Shown: positions 1 to 12,119, counted from the first letter of the stretch. The stretch is DNA of 64,000 nt from Thysanoteuthis rhombus (GCA_963457665.1 OY735207.1:49983054-50047053); one strand, 5' to 3'. Notes: a model not told the origin generated them from the letters alone. Program-made: numbers and translations.

Positions 1-3000
1 GGGTTTTCTTTTTCTTTTTCTTTCGGGGTCACTAAAAGTTATGGCTTTCTTCTTGAGCAATAAACACTACTTTAATATGTCTGCCTATCCTCTATCTTTT
101 TCAACCACACTTGCCAACAGCAAGCAAAGGAATTATTATTATTTTCCTATTCATTGGTCACATGACTCTGGATGAAGCTATAATTATTGTTTATATCTGG
201 TATCCCATCATCTCTTATAGCACTGAGATTGCTGGATGATGGACATTGGGTTTCTAGGAACAGGCTACTAAATCAGTTTTGTAGTCTGGGTCAGATCGGA
301 GATATATGTTTGGGTGTGTTAAGGTATTATACACTCTGTGTGTGTTAAGAAGTTTGGGGATTATGCGTGTGTAAGATTAGTCGACTGTATGAACCTAAGA
401 GTTGTCAGATTGTTCATATTGATATCTAGAAATAGACTTCTGTATCTGTTTCAAGTTAGTTGGATGTATATTTTTGATATATACACTAGTATAGTATCAG
501 TCAAAAATGATGGAATTAATTATGTATGGATTGGCACTTCTGCCTTGGATCAGAGTATCATTCTGCAGCACTTCTGCCGTGAATCTTAGTATCTTGGTGC
601 TCATTAAAAAGTGTTACACATAAGTATTGATACACATTGTCTTCAAATTATGTGTATTGCTAGTTTTGCTCGGTCTTATTTATTTGTCTTTCTAATTACA
701 ATTCTTAGTTGTTTTAAAACTAGTAATAAAATAACAGAACAAATGTTTCACAATTCTGGCTGGGTAATTTAAGTCTTATTGACAAATGGATGTTAAATAT
801 CTCACCATAAATTAAACTCTATAGTCTAGAATAACTTAAGGCAGGCTTTAGGAAACATAAGAATAATCTTTTGCATTTGTTGTATCTAAGAAGTTTAAGC
901 CTAGCAATGAAAAGCTAAAAAAATTCTTCCAGTGTAAATCGGTTTCTAGGAAACCGTCTGGCAAATTGAAACTTATGAGATTAAATACTGATTACCCTCC
1001 CTCTGACACTTATGATAGATAGTAGTCCTTGACTCTTTGCTTGCTGATGACTGCTACAGATACTCTAAGTGTGACACATGGTAGAAAGGGAAGAAAAGAC
1101 AGGTATTTCAATAATAGGTTTGGGTGGGGAAGGGCTAATGGACACTACTGATACTATAAGTGTGACAGACAGCTTTTATTGTGAAAATATGTGATTACTA
1201 CAGATTACTGATTTTGGCCTACTTTATGGGATATTCTTCTCCAGGAGTTGTCGTTTGTATTCAAGCCAAAGTAAAAATTCAGGACTTTGACTGGTTCAAG
1301 GCAGGCAGGTAGGCAGGGATGCCCTTTCCACTTGAAAAATTTGTGCGACACTATTTTCCTAGCTCCCGTTTTTGAAAATGTGTTTTGTAAATATCAATTT
1401 TTTTAGATTTTCTCTTAGTTTTAAGTGTGTAAATTGACCCTGTAAAGACATGTCTCCCAAAAGGAGGATCTTATTTGATTTTCAAAATCCTATAGACCAA
1501 AGTTGAGGCCATGTAATGATCCAAGAGAAAAGGAAAATTGAATGAAAGTGCTCAACTTATTCCACGCACTCTGGATCTTGGATTGTTTTGCACTAAAAAT
1601 CACTTTTTATTAACGCAATCATTTATTTGGGATTGATTCAGTTAAGTGATTCAATATTACATTCAGAGCCTTTTATCATCGTTCTGAACCACGCAGAACT
1701 ATGGGCCGTGCCAGTTTTTTTATGACAGATTTTCCAGGCAGGAAATCTCTCGAAAAATCACACGCAACAAGCTGTTTGTTGCCAGTCTGGCTGCCATTTC
1801 TTCAATTTGGTTTTTGATTCAATATTTCAGCTTCGGGGATTTCTTCAATTGGATTGAATTCTTGATGGCTTGGAATGAAAAAGTATCTTGAATAAATCAA
1901 AATAAAGTGAAATAAACACTTTTTTCAATGGGTAGAGAGAAAATGTAACTAAAAGGGGAAGAAGAGATGAAGTAAAGAAAAAGAACCCTCCCCCCCAATT
2001 TAATGTGAGTCTTGAACATTCTTTAATTAATGGAAGAACCAAAGCTGCCCAAAGTCTGTTGCTGCTGCTGCCAAATCATATGAGGATGGCAGAAACGTGA
2101 AGAATCAAATAGTTAATTGTATGTCATGGCTGAAAAGTGTGACTGCGCCATAATAAATTGAGTTTCTCTCTCATATTGTGCCGGTTTTAATGGCCATTAC
2201 GATTGACAGAAAAACCAATTTCAGAGGAGGCTGATATTGCTAGTGTCATATGTATGCAAATGACAATTCACAAGTGCAGTCATTTTCTTTTCTTTTTTTT
2301 TTTCTTTTTTAAAATCCTACTGGTTTTGTAAATTAGAATTATTAGATTAATACTAATCTGGAGATGAAAAAATAAATGGAAATTTAAAAAAAATTTTTTT
2401 TTCCTTTCTTAAATTTTATGTTATGGATAAAATCTTTTGCCTTCCAACAACTCTGATAGTGCTTTCCAAAATCACAGAAAATAACTATCAGGTGAATTTG
2501 CATGACAGTAGTAAATCCTCTCGTGATAGAATCTAGCTTTTATAGAAATGCATTTTCTGATCATGTGACCCTGTTGCAAGTCATGAAATTTACAAACAAG
2601 TTTTTAAAAAATCTCTCAACTTTTTCGTACAGTTTTTAATGCTTTTTATATTTATCTAAATTTAATCTTAAATCACACACATTTCACTACTGTGTGTGAA
2701 ACATGAAGTGTACCGATATGGTGTCACTTTTCAATTAAGTTGCTTATACAGGTTTTTACTAGCGGAAAGTAGAGCAATTTTTTGAAACCTTCTGTAAGCT
2801 GAAATTGAGTAAAGCTGAGATGCAGTTACCATTATTTATATGGGAAATTCTTTTGATTATTCTCAGACCCCAAAATAGCCTTGCATGAGATTATACTGCT
2901 TTAATTTTGAAAGGGCACATAGGTTTAGGGTAGGTTTGCAGAAAAATATGACTAGGTAAATTTATGTATCTTGAAACAACCAAGAAATTTTCCCATGTAA
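1..3000. other. AT-rich non-coding stretch, no gene seen
   Basis: No convincing coding segment, RNA gene or transposon end is visible. The longest open frames are short and of random composition. The region contains A- and T-rich runs around 2285-2405 and a small three-copy motif at 1003-1168 that is listed separately. It is best read as intergenic or intronic DNA. Confidence 0.6.
1003..1168. repeat. Three copies of a ~24-bp motif, one inverted
   Basis: Direct copies lie at 1054-1078 and 1145-1168 and share ATACT followed by TAAGTGTGACA. A reverse-complement copy lies at 1003-1025. The inverted copy next to a direct copy could form a short hairpin. Function is unknown; it may be the remnant of a small palindromic element. 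Confidence 0.4.
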
Positions 3001-3009
3001 AATAATGGT

Positions 3010-3460
3010 TATTGTTCCTCCACTTTGAGCCATTTCAGATGGCTGGAAAAACCTATACTGATGTGTGTGAAGTAGACGTTCGAAAAGTAGTGGTACCTAT
3101 ATTGTCAAAATCAGTTGGTATGAAGCCACTATAGTGGAACACTGAGGGGAAAATACAAGTTACTATTCTATTGATGATCTGAGAGACAAGCTGTGGCAAC
3201 ACCCTCAAGGGCTGATATTGCATTTCTGAGTTATTGCAGAAAGGTTTTGGTGTTGAGCTGGAAGTTTTACAACATTTAAGAAGTGTTGAATATCTAAGCT
3301 TAATAACTGGCTGGAAACCTGCCATTTCAATTGGTTTCCAGCTAGTTCCAGTGAAAGGCTCCATCACTCCTCCCTGGAAGCAGAAAGCTAGTGCTGTTGA
3401 CTGGATATTATTTGTACAGGGCCACCTCCCCAAATCTCCGGGCACCTTACTTATTTAGTT
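3010..3460. other. Anonymous segment with long open frames on both strands
   Basis: The segment is less AT-rich than its surroundings. It carries a 130-codon open frame on the minus strand (3053-3445) and a 74-codon frame on the plus strand (3234-3458). On the plus strand, CCATTTCAG at 3030-3038 looks like a splice acceptor. It is followed by ATG and about 30 open codons, then TAG. I recognise no domain. It could be an exon, a decayed transposon or chance. The two overlapping frames cannot both be real, and neither is favoured. Confidence 0.25.
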
Positions 3461-4401
3461 ATAAGAGTACTAACATACATACATATTTGCATCAAAACTT
3501 GATATCTATAGATGAAAAGAAAATCTTTGACTTTAAAATCCAAGTGAGACTGTTTAGTTTGAGTTGTGTAGCTGCAGGCAATTGTAAAACATGTTTAAGA
3601 ACAGTATAGAAAAGCTTTGATTGTTGCTTGTGATGTGTCCCCTAAAAATGCCATATTGATTGAAACTGCATTATTCATACTCAAAAACCTATCGGAAATA
3701 ATGTAATTAATTCTGAACTTGAAATAAGGAGGAGGAGAATAGACTTGAAAAATATTTCCACAATTTTTTCCATGCAAAACACCCTTTCAACAATTAATAC
3801 ATTCATGAATAAGTTGAAAATTGTTTTTTTTGAAATCCAATAATTAGTTGATTTTTTTGGTAGACCTTTAAAGTTTCAGTGTTGTTTGCCTGTAGCTGTC
3901 CTCTGAAGTGAGCACATACTCAGCAGAGATCCCTGCCGTGATAAAAAATTTAGTAAGAAAATGGTGTTCGATAGGAAACTTATTTTATTATAACTCAATT
4001 ATCTTGGATTTGCCTTTTAATTACCATGCTAATCAAATTTTAGTGCATGCTATTAGATTTTCCGGATAAAGAATTGTTAGCCTTTTAACTGCTATCACTA
4101 GTCTTGGGTTTCTTATACTGAAATACTATTTGAATGTCCCTTGATACACCTGATGAACTACCAGCATATCAGTTAAGGTGCAGATTGTGATGTTCTGAAT
4201 GTTAATAACTGTTAAGAAAGAGTTCCTTTTGTGATGTTTCTTTCCTGCACTTTTGGGATATAAAACTATGAATTCTTAGGGATTTTGGTCTGTGCTTCTA
4301 CCACTTGAACTGAACATGCAACTGTCAAAAGGTTATTCCTGTGAGGCCGTCTCCCAAATTTTTTCCTCTTTCTCTCTCTTTCTCTCTCTCGCGCTCACCT
4401 T

Positions 4402-4436
4402 GTAGGGGGCCAGAGAACCCATTTTAAGAATCACTG
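4402..4436 (-). mobile_element. hAT-like transposon terminal inverted repeat
   Basis: Read on the minus strand from 4436, the sequence starts CAGTGATTCTTAAAATGGG and continues to a GGCCCCCTAC core. This resembles the widespread hAT family end of the type CAGTGGTTCTTAAACTGGG. The element would extend leftward from 4436, so the 8 bases from 4437 are a possible target-site duplication. No matching opposite end was found, so this is probably a truncated copy. Confidence 0.4.
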
Positions 4437-4578
4437 CTGTGAGGAAAGTTATATACTGTACACACGTTGGCTTTTAAATATCTGCTGAAATCATCAATTT
4501 CTTCGTCTGCCCACTCCCTTCCATCCTCCTTCACCCAACTGAGGGGCTCCATTCTTGGAATTCCATTGTTGTTAAGTG
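4424..4578 (-). CDS. Candidate terminal exon ending inside a transposon end
   Basis: On the minus strand an acceptor-like tract ends in TTTTGTAACAG at 4579. After two split-codon bases, 50 open codons follow, then TAA at 4426-4424. The peptide is coding-like, with charged and tryptophan-rich stretches such as SWVKEDGREWADEEIDDF. I recognise no family. The stop codon lies within the hAT-like terminal repeat at 4402-4436, so a transposon insertion may have supplied the end of the frame. It could equally be a fragment of an unrecognised transposon protein. Confidence 0.3.
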
Positions 4579-4639
4579 CTGTTACAAAATGATGATGAAA
4601 ATAATAATAATAATAATCCAAATCCAAATTCTGCCCTCT

Positions 4640-4965
4640 GGATGTTTATTGATCATTTTGTGTGAAAAAAAAAATTATATTCTCTCTTTCTTGCTCTTGC
4701 ACTTGCACATCTGCACTCTCCTCTTTTTTTACTCCTGCACATGCTTACTTTCTCTATTGTGTACTTCCTCCCTCTCTCTTTCTCTCTCCTACTCTGGCAT
4801 GCACACACTTGTTTTCTCTCTTGCCCTCTCTCTTCTACACTCTTTACCCTCTCTTTTCATACCCTCTCACTTGCACACTTCTCTCTTGCATGCTCTCTCA
4901 CTTACACACTCTGCACTGTCTCACCTCCTCTCTCTCTCTCTCATATGCTCACTTGCTCTCCATAT
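4640..4965. repeat. CT-rich low-complexity tract
   Basis: A degenerate run of CT, CTTGCACA and CACTCT words on the plus strand. Three overlapping frames of 120-141 codons arise because pyrimidine repeats lack stop codons. Their serine/leucine/cysteine composition is that of a simple repeat, not a protein. Confidence 0.7.
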
Positions 4966-5527
4966 TCTGTTGTAGTCATACAATTTCGGTACAAGGTTTG
5001 GTTTATTATGGACTCGGTGAGGAAGAGTATAACAACGATCACAAAGCTAAAGAATATATATATTTCAATATTCTCATACTGTTATAATAATTATCATTAT
5101 TGACTAATTGTCCATACTATTTTGATAAAAATTTGACTTGATTGTGTAATTTTCAAGTCCTGTAATAATTTGATGATGAAAGATCGACTTAGTAATTTTT
5201 AATGATTTGATGATGGGAAATATTTGATTGACTATTCAAATAATTACTTGGTATTCTGATATTTTTCTTGACTGAATTTTTCAATTTAACTGATTGAAAA
5301 TATTTGTGGAGTGTTTTATGTCCTAAAAGTGATTTCATTTCTGTTCTCTTTAATTATCTCTCGTGTTTGAGCAAAGCATCTGATGCAACCATTGTAAGAA
5401 TTGGTTTGCATCAAAGTAATGGGTTTTAGTACTACTTGAATTCATAAACCACTTGAAACTGCCGTGGAAATCTTCAATGAACAAGATTAAAAAAATGGAT
5501 CTCTTTTTGGAATTGAATCAATGGATT

Positions 5528-5600
5528 CTCGTTCATTCACCCTTGTGCCAGATTAAACCAAGTATAGTAAATGCCTTGGGTACTTTATTATGGAGTAGTG
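5528..5600 (+). repeat. Fragment of SINE-like family B
   Basis: Contains the family-B 3' signature CTTGTGCCAGATTAAACCAA followed by GTATAGTAAATGCC. The same signature occurs at 12120, 51425, 56070 (reverse), 56720 (reverse) and 61695. The tRNA-like head is missing or too diverged to see. The 78-codon open frame over it (5453-5689) is not supported as a gene. Confidence 0.45.
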
Positions 5601-6000
5601 ATAAGAAACCTAGTCTTATAGATCATGGTTTGATCATAACTGAATACCCTGCACTTTTGGCCCTGTGCTTAGAGAGTATAAAGAATTAGTGAGTACTGGT
5701 TCATATATTTCATCAATTATTCAACTTATCATAAACAACTGGAAACCACTCCTAATTATCACAGGAGCTCATCTGTGGTGGAAACAAAGTTCGTTAAACT
5801 TATGCCAGATGGAATTTTTGCAAAAATAAAAATTCTTACCTATAGTTGACATGGTGATAACTGATCAGTTGTAATTATCCTTGTCATTAGGTGAGAAATT
5901 AACATGTAAACTTTCTTTCGTGAAACCGGGTTTGAGAAATAAGAACAAGCCTTGTATGTTGTCACTGTACTAATGTAAACCATTTTGATCTTTTTTGCAG

Positions 6001-6038
6001 TTCTGCAATGGAGAGAAGGAGAGTCACATCTATATCAG
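6001..6038 (+). CDS. Strong candidate 38-nt internal microexon
   Basis: All the core splicing signals are present. A perfect branch-point-like TACTAAT lies at 5968-5974. A T-rich tract ending TTTTTTGCAG at 5991-6000 gives the acceptor 26-27 bases further on. After 38 bases comes the donor CAG|GTAAGT at 6036-6044. All three plus frames are open; the first reads FCNGEKESHIYI and leaves two bases over. The length is not a multiple of three, so skipping it would shift frame. The second frame contains an ATG, so a 5' UTR or first-codon exon is also possible. No family is recognised. Confidence 0.5.
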
Positions 6039-6654
6039 GTAAGTGCCTGAAGTCTTTTGTCATCATCATTAGGATAGTCCATTATCTTCACCTTTTTTTA
6101 GATTGGCTGAATGGAATTATTGAATAGAGACCAATGGGATGATAGCTAGTACCTGCCAAGGGCACACTTGATGGTGTTCAAGTTTTCAGAAAGATTTTTT
6201 TTCATTTGCCAGTCGCCCTCATAAGGACTCTTTCTGCTAATTCTTGAGTCACAGAAGGTTTAATGGAATTCTCTGCTCTATTTCTTCCTCACAGAAATTG
6301 TTAAAAACATTGAATTCAGATGTGGCTAATCAGGTCATCTCAAAACTGAATTAGAGCTGAAGATGAAAAAGAGCAAATATCAAAATGAAATTCCTTGACA
6401 TTTCTCATCTCTTTTGCTACCAGAATCTTTTTTGTACTCTTGAAGATATCGGATGATCATTCTAAAAGAATCATGCACTTTTCATTCTCTAAAACGTGTA
6501 GAAATTATAAATATTTAGCTCACCTGCTTGACAGGCCTTACAATAAGAATTTTGATACTCTCCATGATTGTGTTATATCTGCTGCTGCAAGTTAATGTAT
6601 GTATATATCCGGGGTAAGACTAGTGTCTAAGTGTTTTGTGAAGCATTGAAGACG

Positions 6655-6664
6655 TGTGTGTGTG

Positions 6665-6703
<39 letters not shown>
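6655..6703. repeat. (TG)n/(TA)n microsatellite
   Basis: A short TG run passes directly into about 16 TA units. This compound type recurs at several places in the window. Confidence 0.95.
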
Positions 6704-6706
<3 letters not shown>

Positions 6707-7467
6707 GCAGTTTTTCTTGATAAACATTGAACAGAACTGATGTTTGTTGATTCAACCTTCTAGTAAACTTCTGCAATTTTCGGATGTTGTCCTTTATAGC
6801 TGGCTTGGTGGAGTGAATGAATTTCCCAAAATTTATGTTGTATGTGTATTCAGTTATCCTAGTACTTTCAATCATCGCTGGTCACTCTCAGTGTTCATTT
6901 CAAGTCACAGAGCTGTTTGTCTAAGTTTTCAAATTTTCACTGTATTTATCATCAAGTGTTACCTATGTCACTTCCGTTTGTAGTGAAATGTGGTTGTATT
7001 TAGTAAATTAATGAAAGTATATTTTTGAGTTCTGCTTGATATATGTGCTCTTGTATTATCTTATAATGTATATATACTGGAGTAACTATTCGCTATGCAA
7101 AAACCGTTTGTTTCAGCCCTGTTTAGGGTTCTCCTGACAAACGATTCAGTTCATTTTAGATTCCTATTTAGGATATTTTGGGGGATGTGTCTTTTATGCT
7201 AGGTGGTAGGATCTTCCTTTTATTCTGTTTATATATTTATTTATTTTATTTCATTTATTCATATATTTGTTTATTTTATTTTATCTACTTATTTTCTTTC
7301 TTTTGTTTAGTGGTTGGCCATTGCTTTTTGTTCTGTTTTATTTTAGTTGGGATGCTGTGCTTATTGGTGGCTATGAATTAAGAGGGTATGGTGTAGAATG
7401 TATGGAGCTTTTTATGAAATAAACCCATCATACTTCGGATATTGTATCATATTATATTCTTGTTCTG

Positions 7468-7470
<3 letters not shown>

Positions 7471-7513
<43 letters not shown>
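7471..7513. repeat. (TA)n microsatellite
   Basis: About 21 uninterrupted TA units flanked by AT-rich unique sequence. Confidence 0.95.
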
Positions 7514-7515
<2 letters not shown>

Positions 7516-7678
7516 TGCTTGAGCCATTTGCTTTCTTTCAAAATGCATTTGTTATATTTTTCCTTCTCTTTGTTCTTTCATCCTCACTCTCTCCCTTTTT
7601 GTCTTCTAACCTTTTTCTTTTCTTTTTTCTTTCTTTCTTTCTTGTCTGCCAGTGAAGTTGGAAGAGGTGTAAGCATTC

Positions 7679-7834
7679 ACTCTGGTCTGTCTGTTCGTCC
7701 ACACAATATCTGCCAAAAGTTCGCAATGAATTTCAATGAAATTTTGTAGAAGACTGGGCTATTGGCTGAAGAAGTGATTTAATTTTCCAGCTGAATCCCT
7801 GAACTTGTCTTCAGTTACATCCCCAATATCATAG

Positions 7835-7871
<37 letters not shown>

Positions 7872-7945
7872 TCAATTTTCATTTGGTTTTTAGTGTCAAT
7901 GGCATTGGCAGAAGTGTTGTCTGTCCGAGTGCTTTCTAGTTTTCA
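7679..7945 (+). repeat. Dispersed repeat family C, copy 1
   Basis: Begins near TCTGTCTGTTCGTCC and runs through CACAATATCTGCCAAAAGTT, a CAATGAAATTTTGTAGAAGA word, and ends around TTTTAGTGTCAATGG and CGAGTGCTTTCTAG. The same order of words appears at 13388, 15402, 48505 and, partly, 42375, all on the plus strand. A TA microsatellite (7835-7868) lies inside this copy. No terminal repeats or coding capacity were found, so the class is unknown; a non-autonomous transposable element is likely. Confidence 0.6.
7835..7868. repeat. (TA)n microsatellite inside repeat C
   Basis: About 16 TA units between the two halves of the dispersed repeat at 7679-7945. Confidence 0.95.
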
Positions 7946-7995
7946 TCCTCTCCCTTTCTTTCAGTCCCTCCTTCCTTCTTTCTCTCCATTTTTAT

Positions 7996-8373
7996 CTATG
8001 TTCTCCCTCTTTCTTCTTTTATCAAATAACAAGTGCAGACCATTGCAGTAAAATCATTTATCTTGCACTTTTGATTTCCAAAGTTTAGTGGCTTTGACAG
8101 AATTTCTTTTAATGGAAGCAGAAAAATGCCTGCAACCATTCTAGTCAGCCATATATGGTGCCGCCCTTTCAGGAACTGACACATGGCTTGCAAAGAGAGC
8201 TGTATCCTCGGTAATCTCTGAATAGGGTAAATGCTCGAACTAGGGGTCGCAAGGTCTACAGTTTCTATTCTGCAATGTGAATATTTATCAACACGGATAT
8301 CCGCTGCCATTTTGCCTTGGGTGAAAAAGAATGTATTCAGAATATATCTTAGCGGCAACCGTGATACCAGCAA
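7996..8373 (-). other. 125-codon open frame, origin unclear
   Basis: A minus-strand open frame of 125 codons lies in an otherwise gene-free stretch. I see no domain, no flanking splice pattern of quality and no repetitive composition. It may be chance or a relic of a mobile element. It is recorded because this length is unusual outside the low-complexity arrays. Confidence 0.2.
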
Positions 8374-8833
8374 ATAATGATCTCACCTTTTTATATAGGT
8401 ACATTGAATCGGAGTCATGTGGAACAATTGTACTGCACCATTATTTTTTGTTGATCTTAAGGTTCCTACTTGCAAACCCCCTCGCAGTAGTTAATACAGG
8501 GCAGATGCTCTCTCTCCCCTAACCATGCCTATGTTCATCAGGTTTAGTATTGCGTTGTTCCAATATTCCAACTTGGGAGGATCTCCCTCCATTGAAAATC
8601 AACATTTGAAGTCCTGACTTGAATACTATCTACTGTTTGAAATATTCAATTACCTCAATTGAAGCAGAACCCTTCATTAAGATTAGTCTGGTCCAAGGTA
8701 TGGTCACTGGGCTCATTGTGAGTATTGAGCATATTAGTTTTGAAATAAGTCAATGCAGGTGCTGATTCTATGCTTTGAATTATTAGGAACTGACGAGATT
8801 ATTCATTCTTTAAATTAGGGAAGTGCCCATTCC

Positions 8834-9205
8834 AAAAGGTAAAGTAAAGCATTCTGTCACTTGAGAGACAACTCCCAATAGAATATGGAGGCCAGTGACT
8901 AAGTCATGATTTCTGTTGTATGTGTCAGCTTAGTGATCTTCGCAAGTTTTAAGTCTGGTCTAGACCAGAACTTTATTCTTACTAGTTTTTTCATTATCAC
9001 CATTTAGGCAGGCGACAAGTACAGCAAAGGAATACCTCCATCCTAATTACACAGCTTAGAGTGTACTCAATTAGCAGCTGAGTGCACACAGAAATTTGAC
9101 CAAATGAAGAGTTTTCCTCATTCTTTGCCCGTATAAGGAATCGAACCCAGAACCTTCTGTGTGTGAGGCAGTCGTGCTGACTGAGTTGACATGTCTGGGT
9201 GGGGT
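8834..9205 (-). mobile_element. SINE-like family A copy (tRNA-type head), copy 1
   Basis: About 370 bp is clearly homologous to 44820-45185 in the same orientation. On the minus strand an RNA polymerase III B-box-like GGTTCGATTCC lies at 9147-9137 near the 5' end. Upstream of it is a tRNA-like segment. A conserved body follows, with words such as AGACCAG and GGGAGTTGTCTC at its 3' part. A tRNA head plus shared core fits a SINE, inserted in minus orientation. The two copies differ at many positions, so they are old. The 91-codon frame across it (8997-9272) is not a gene. Confidence 0.6.
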
Positions 9206-9419
9206 AGGACTTCATGGTATGTGGTGCTGCCTGCCATAATTGTCGTGTAAAATAATTTTTTGTCTTGTACAAAACTATGGCTTCAAATTACTTCAGTTAC
9301 TTGTCTTGAGTGTTGCCAATTTAAATCTTCTATATCTAAATTTAGATAATTCTGAAGAGCTGAAATCATGGGAGATAATTTGTAGAAACCATGAAAGATC
9401 TGTAATCATTTTTTAATGT

Positions 9420-9447
9420 ATTTTTATTAGATTCTTGAGAACCACTG
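9420..9447 (-). mobile_element. Possible hAT-type terminal repeat
   Basis: Read on the minus strand from 9447, the sequence starts CAGTGGTTCTCAAGAATCT, matching the common hAT terminal form for about 13 bases. No partner end was found nearby. With such a short match, chance is possible. Confidence 0.3.
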
Positions 9448-9949
9448 TTTCAAACCACTCCATACTTGACATTATACTGCCCTGTGTGTTGACTAATATA
9501 AAAGGCAAATATTAACACTGTACAATGGCCAGTTGTTGATTGTGGTTAGATCATAAAATGTAATAGAACAGTTTTGTTCATTATATATTCATTGCAACAA
9601 TGCAGTTGTTGATGTGATTGAAAACTTATGACTTTCATTTCAAATTGTAATATGAAAGGTTTAAAATGTACTTGGCTAATTAGTCATATTGATGTTGGCT
9701 TGTCCCTAATCCAATGCAGAATCACCTTAGGGAAGCTGTCTATCACAAGCATTCTACCTGTAAGGAAGTTACTCTGACCCCAGCAAGTATGTCTCACCAA
9801 CCTTCATCGAGGCAGTGATGTTGTACTCTTTCAGGGCCCAGCACCCCTTTTGAAGGCATCTCTTAGCAATTATTCACCATCACTGTCACAAGCAGATTCA
9901 CTATCAGAATAATTCTGTGCATTCTCTTATGCCAATCATCCAGTAGTAA

Positions 9950-10521
9950 TTTTCTTTTCTCTCTCTGTCTCTGTCTCTCTCTGTCTCTGTCTCTCTCTGT
10001 CTCTGTCTCTCTCTGTCTCTGTCTCTCTCTGTCTCTCTCTGTCTCTGTCTCTCTCTGTCTCTCTCTCTCTCTGTCTCTCTCTCTCTCTGTCTCTCTCTCT
10101 CTCTGTCTGTCTCTCTCTCTGTCTCTCTCTCTCTCTGTCTGTCTGTCTCTCTGTCTCTCTCTCTCTCTCTGTCTCTCTCTGTGTGTGTCTCTCTCTCTCT
10201 CTGTCTCTCTCTTTCTATCTCTCTCTTTCTGTCTCTCTCTTTCTGTCTCTCTCTTTCTCTGTCTCTCTCTTTCTCTGTCTCTCTCTTTCTCTGTCTCTCT
10301 CTTTCTCTGTCTCTCTCTTTCTCTGTCTCTCTCTTTCTCTGTCTCTCTCTTTCTCTGTCTCTCTCTTTCTCTGTCTCTCTCTTTCTCTGTCTCTCTCTTT
10401 CTCTGTCTCTCTCTTTCTCTGTCTCTCTCTTTCTCTGTCTCTCTCTCTTTCTCTCTCTCTTTCTCTTTCTCTGTCTCTGTCTCTCTCTGTCTCTGTCTCT
10501 CTCTGTCTCTGTCTCTCTCTT

Positions 10522-10576
<55 letters not shown>
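9950..10576. repeat. CT/CTGTCT-rich array with a 16-bp core period
   Basis: The plus strand is almost pure pyrimidine with regular G. The left part is made of TCTCTG and TCTCTCTG units. From about 10230 to 10440 a 16-bp unit (TTTCTCTGTCTCTCTC) repeats nearly exactly. Sixteen is not divisible by three and the unit has no stops, so open frames of up to 325 codons appear on both strands. They are artefacts of the repeat. Confidence 0.95.
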
Positions 10577-10805
10577 CCTTCCCCCCTTAACCACCCATTG
10601 ATTGTTGGTTAATTGGTGCTGAAATTTGTCACTCTCCTGGAATCCTGTTCCAATCACTGCTCTTTCCTTTTCAATGTCATTGTCATTCAAAGTAGGGGGG
10701 CATTTTTCAACTGGGTTCCACTTTGTCATCTTTCCCCTTGTTCCCATGAAAGCAACTACCCTGAGAAAAAAAACATTTTTGTCATCCATTTCGGGCTTCC
10801 ATGCA

Positions 10806-10806
10806 T

Positions 10807-10872
<66 letters not shown>

Positions 10873-10880
10873 GTATGTGT
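10806..10880. repeat. (CA)n/(TA)n compound microsatellite
   Basis: About 17 CA units are followed by about 12 TA units and a short TG-rich tail. Confidence 0.95.
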
Positions 10881-11685
10881 GGTATAGGGCTATACAGGGA
10901 GGTAGATTACTGTGTTCTATTTGAACTTTTGTTTTGGCTGATTTACTCAGCTAAAAAATGCACTGCCAATTAGGAGTGGAAGACAAGAAAAAATAATTCC
11001 TAATTAATAATCAATTAATTCTTGCTGCATCTTCATTGCCAGATGTGTTTAGAATTTTGTCATTTGATAAATGTTCTGGTCATGTCAGTAATATTCTATC
11101 CTTTTTTAGATAGTTGCTCTCAAAGGTGGAGTGCACACATTGATGTAACTGCCTTTATTCCTGACCAATGACAATCTGCTTCTTTCTAATTTTGAGTGCA
11201 TTTCTACAATAAAATCATTACCTCTGCATTGACATTCTACATATGATAGTCCTATTCTGTCATAGATGCTTGCATTAATTCCAATCCACTGACAATCTCT
11301 TTCTTCTTGATTTTCAATACAGATTGCATTCCAAAAATTGCTCAGACTAATCTGTCAACAATTTAAAAATTCAATTTAGAAATTGTAATGAAAAATGACA
11401 AATGTGATGAAGTAGGATAGTCAGCCGACAGTAGTGGGGGTGGGGGGAAGATGAAAACTCACCAAGGTATACCTGGTTCAAGTGTGATAGGCACAAAAAT
11501 ACAACTATCGTTCTTCCATTTTGAAAACTTTTTGCATCCAGAATTGGCGATACATATATATATAAAACAAATTTTATCCATTGTAGATCTCTAATCACAG
11601 TGTTCAATATTTAACACTATAAATAGAGCTGTTGATATAGTATGAGAGGAACAAAATGTTCACATTTATCAGGTACACATCCTTG

Positions 11686-11723
<38 letters not shown>

Positions 11724-12100
11724 TATATATATATCTCATTAGTGAGTTTTTTTTACTTATTTGTTTAATGAATCATGATATCATGGATCACAACTACTCA
11801 TTATGAATAAATTTCGTTGTTCAACACAAGGTGAGGGGTCAATTCATTGAAACACAAACAGAAAAAAAAACATCTGATTTTTCTTTAAAAAAAAAAAAAA
11901 TAGTATACAGGTGTGTAGATGAGTTCCCTGTGTATATATCCACGTGAGGAAAATATACCTTCTAGTCATTGTTTACTGCTTTTTGGGGGTTTTTTTTGTT
12001 TTGTTTTGTTTTTTTTTGCAAAATCTTACTTGTTCTACCAACTTGTGCATGTCAAAAGGTGATTTCTGAGACAATCCCATTTTGAAAGGTGTTGTAGCTG
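10881..12100. other. AT-rich non-coding stretch
   Basis: No coding or repeat family is recognised except the TA microsatellite at 11692. Short A and T runs are frequent. Confidence 0.5.
11692..11733. repeat. (TA)n microsatellite
   Basis: About 20 TA units with one G interruption. Confidence 0.95.
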
Positions 12101-12119
12101 TTCTCGTAACTGCTACAGT

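Noticed and set aside
9863-10840. 325-codon minus frame rich in RERDRERQ
   Set aside because: It is the reverse translation of a (TCTCTG)n array plus a CA microsatellite.
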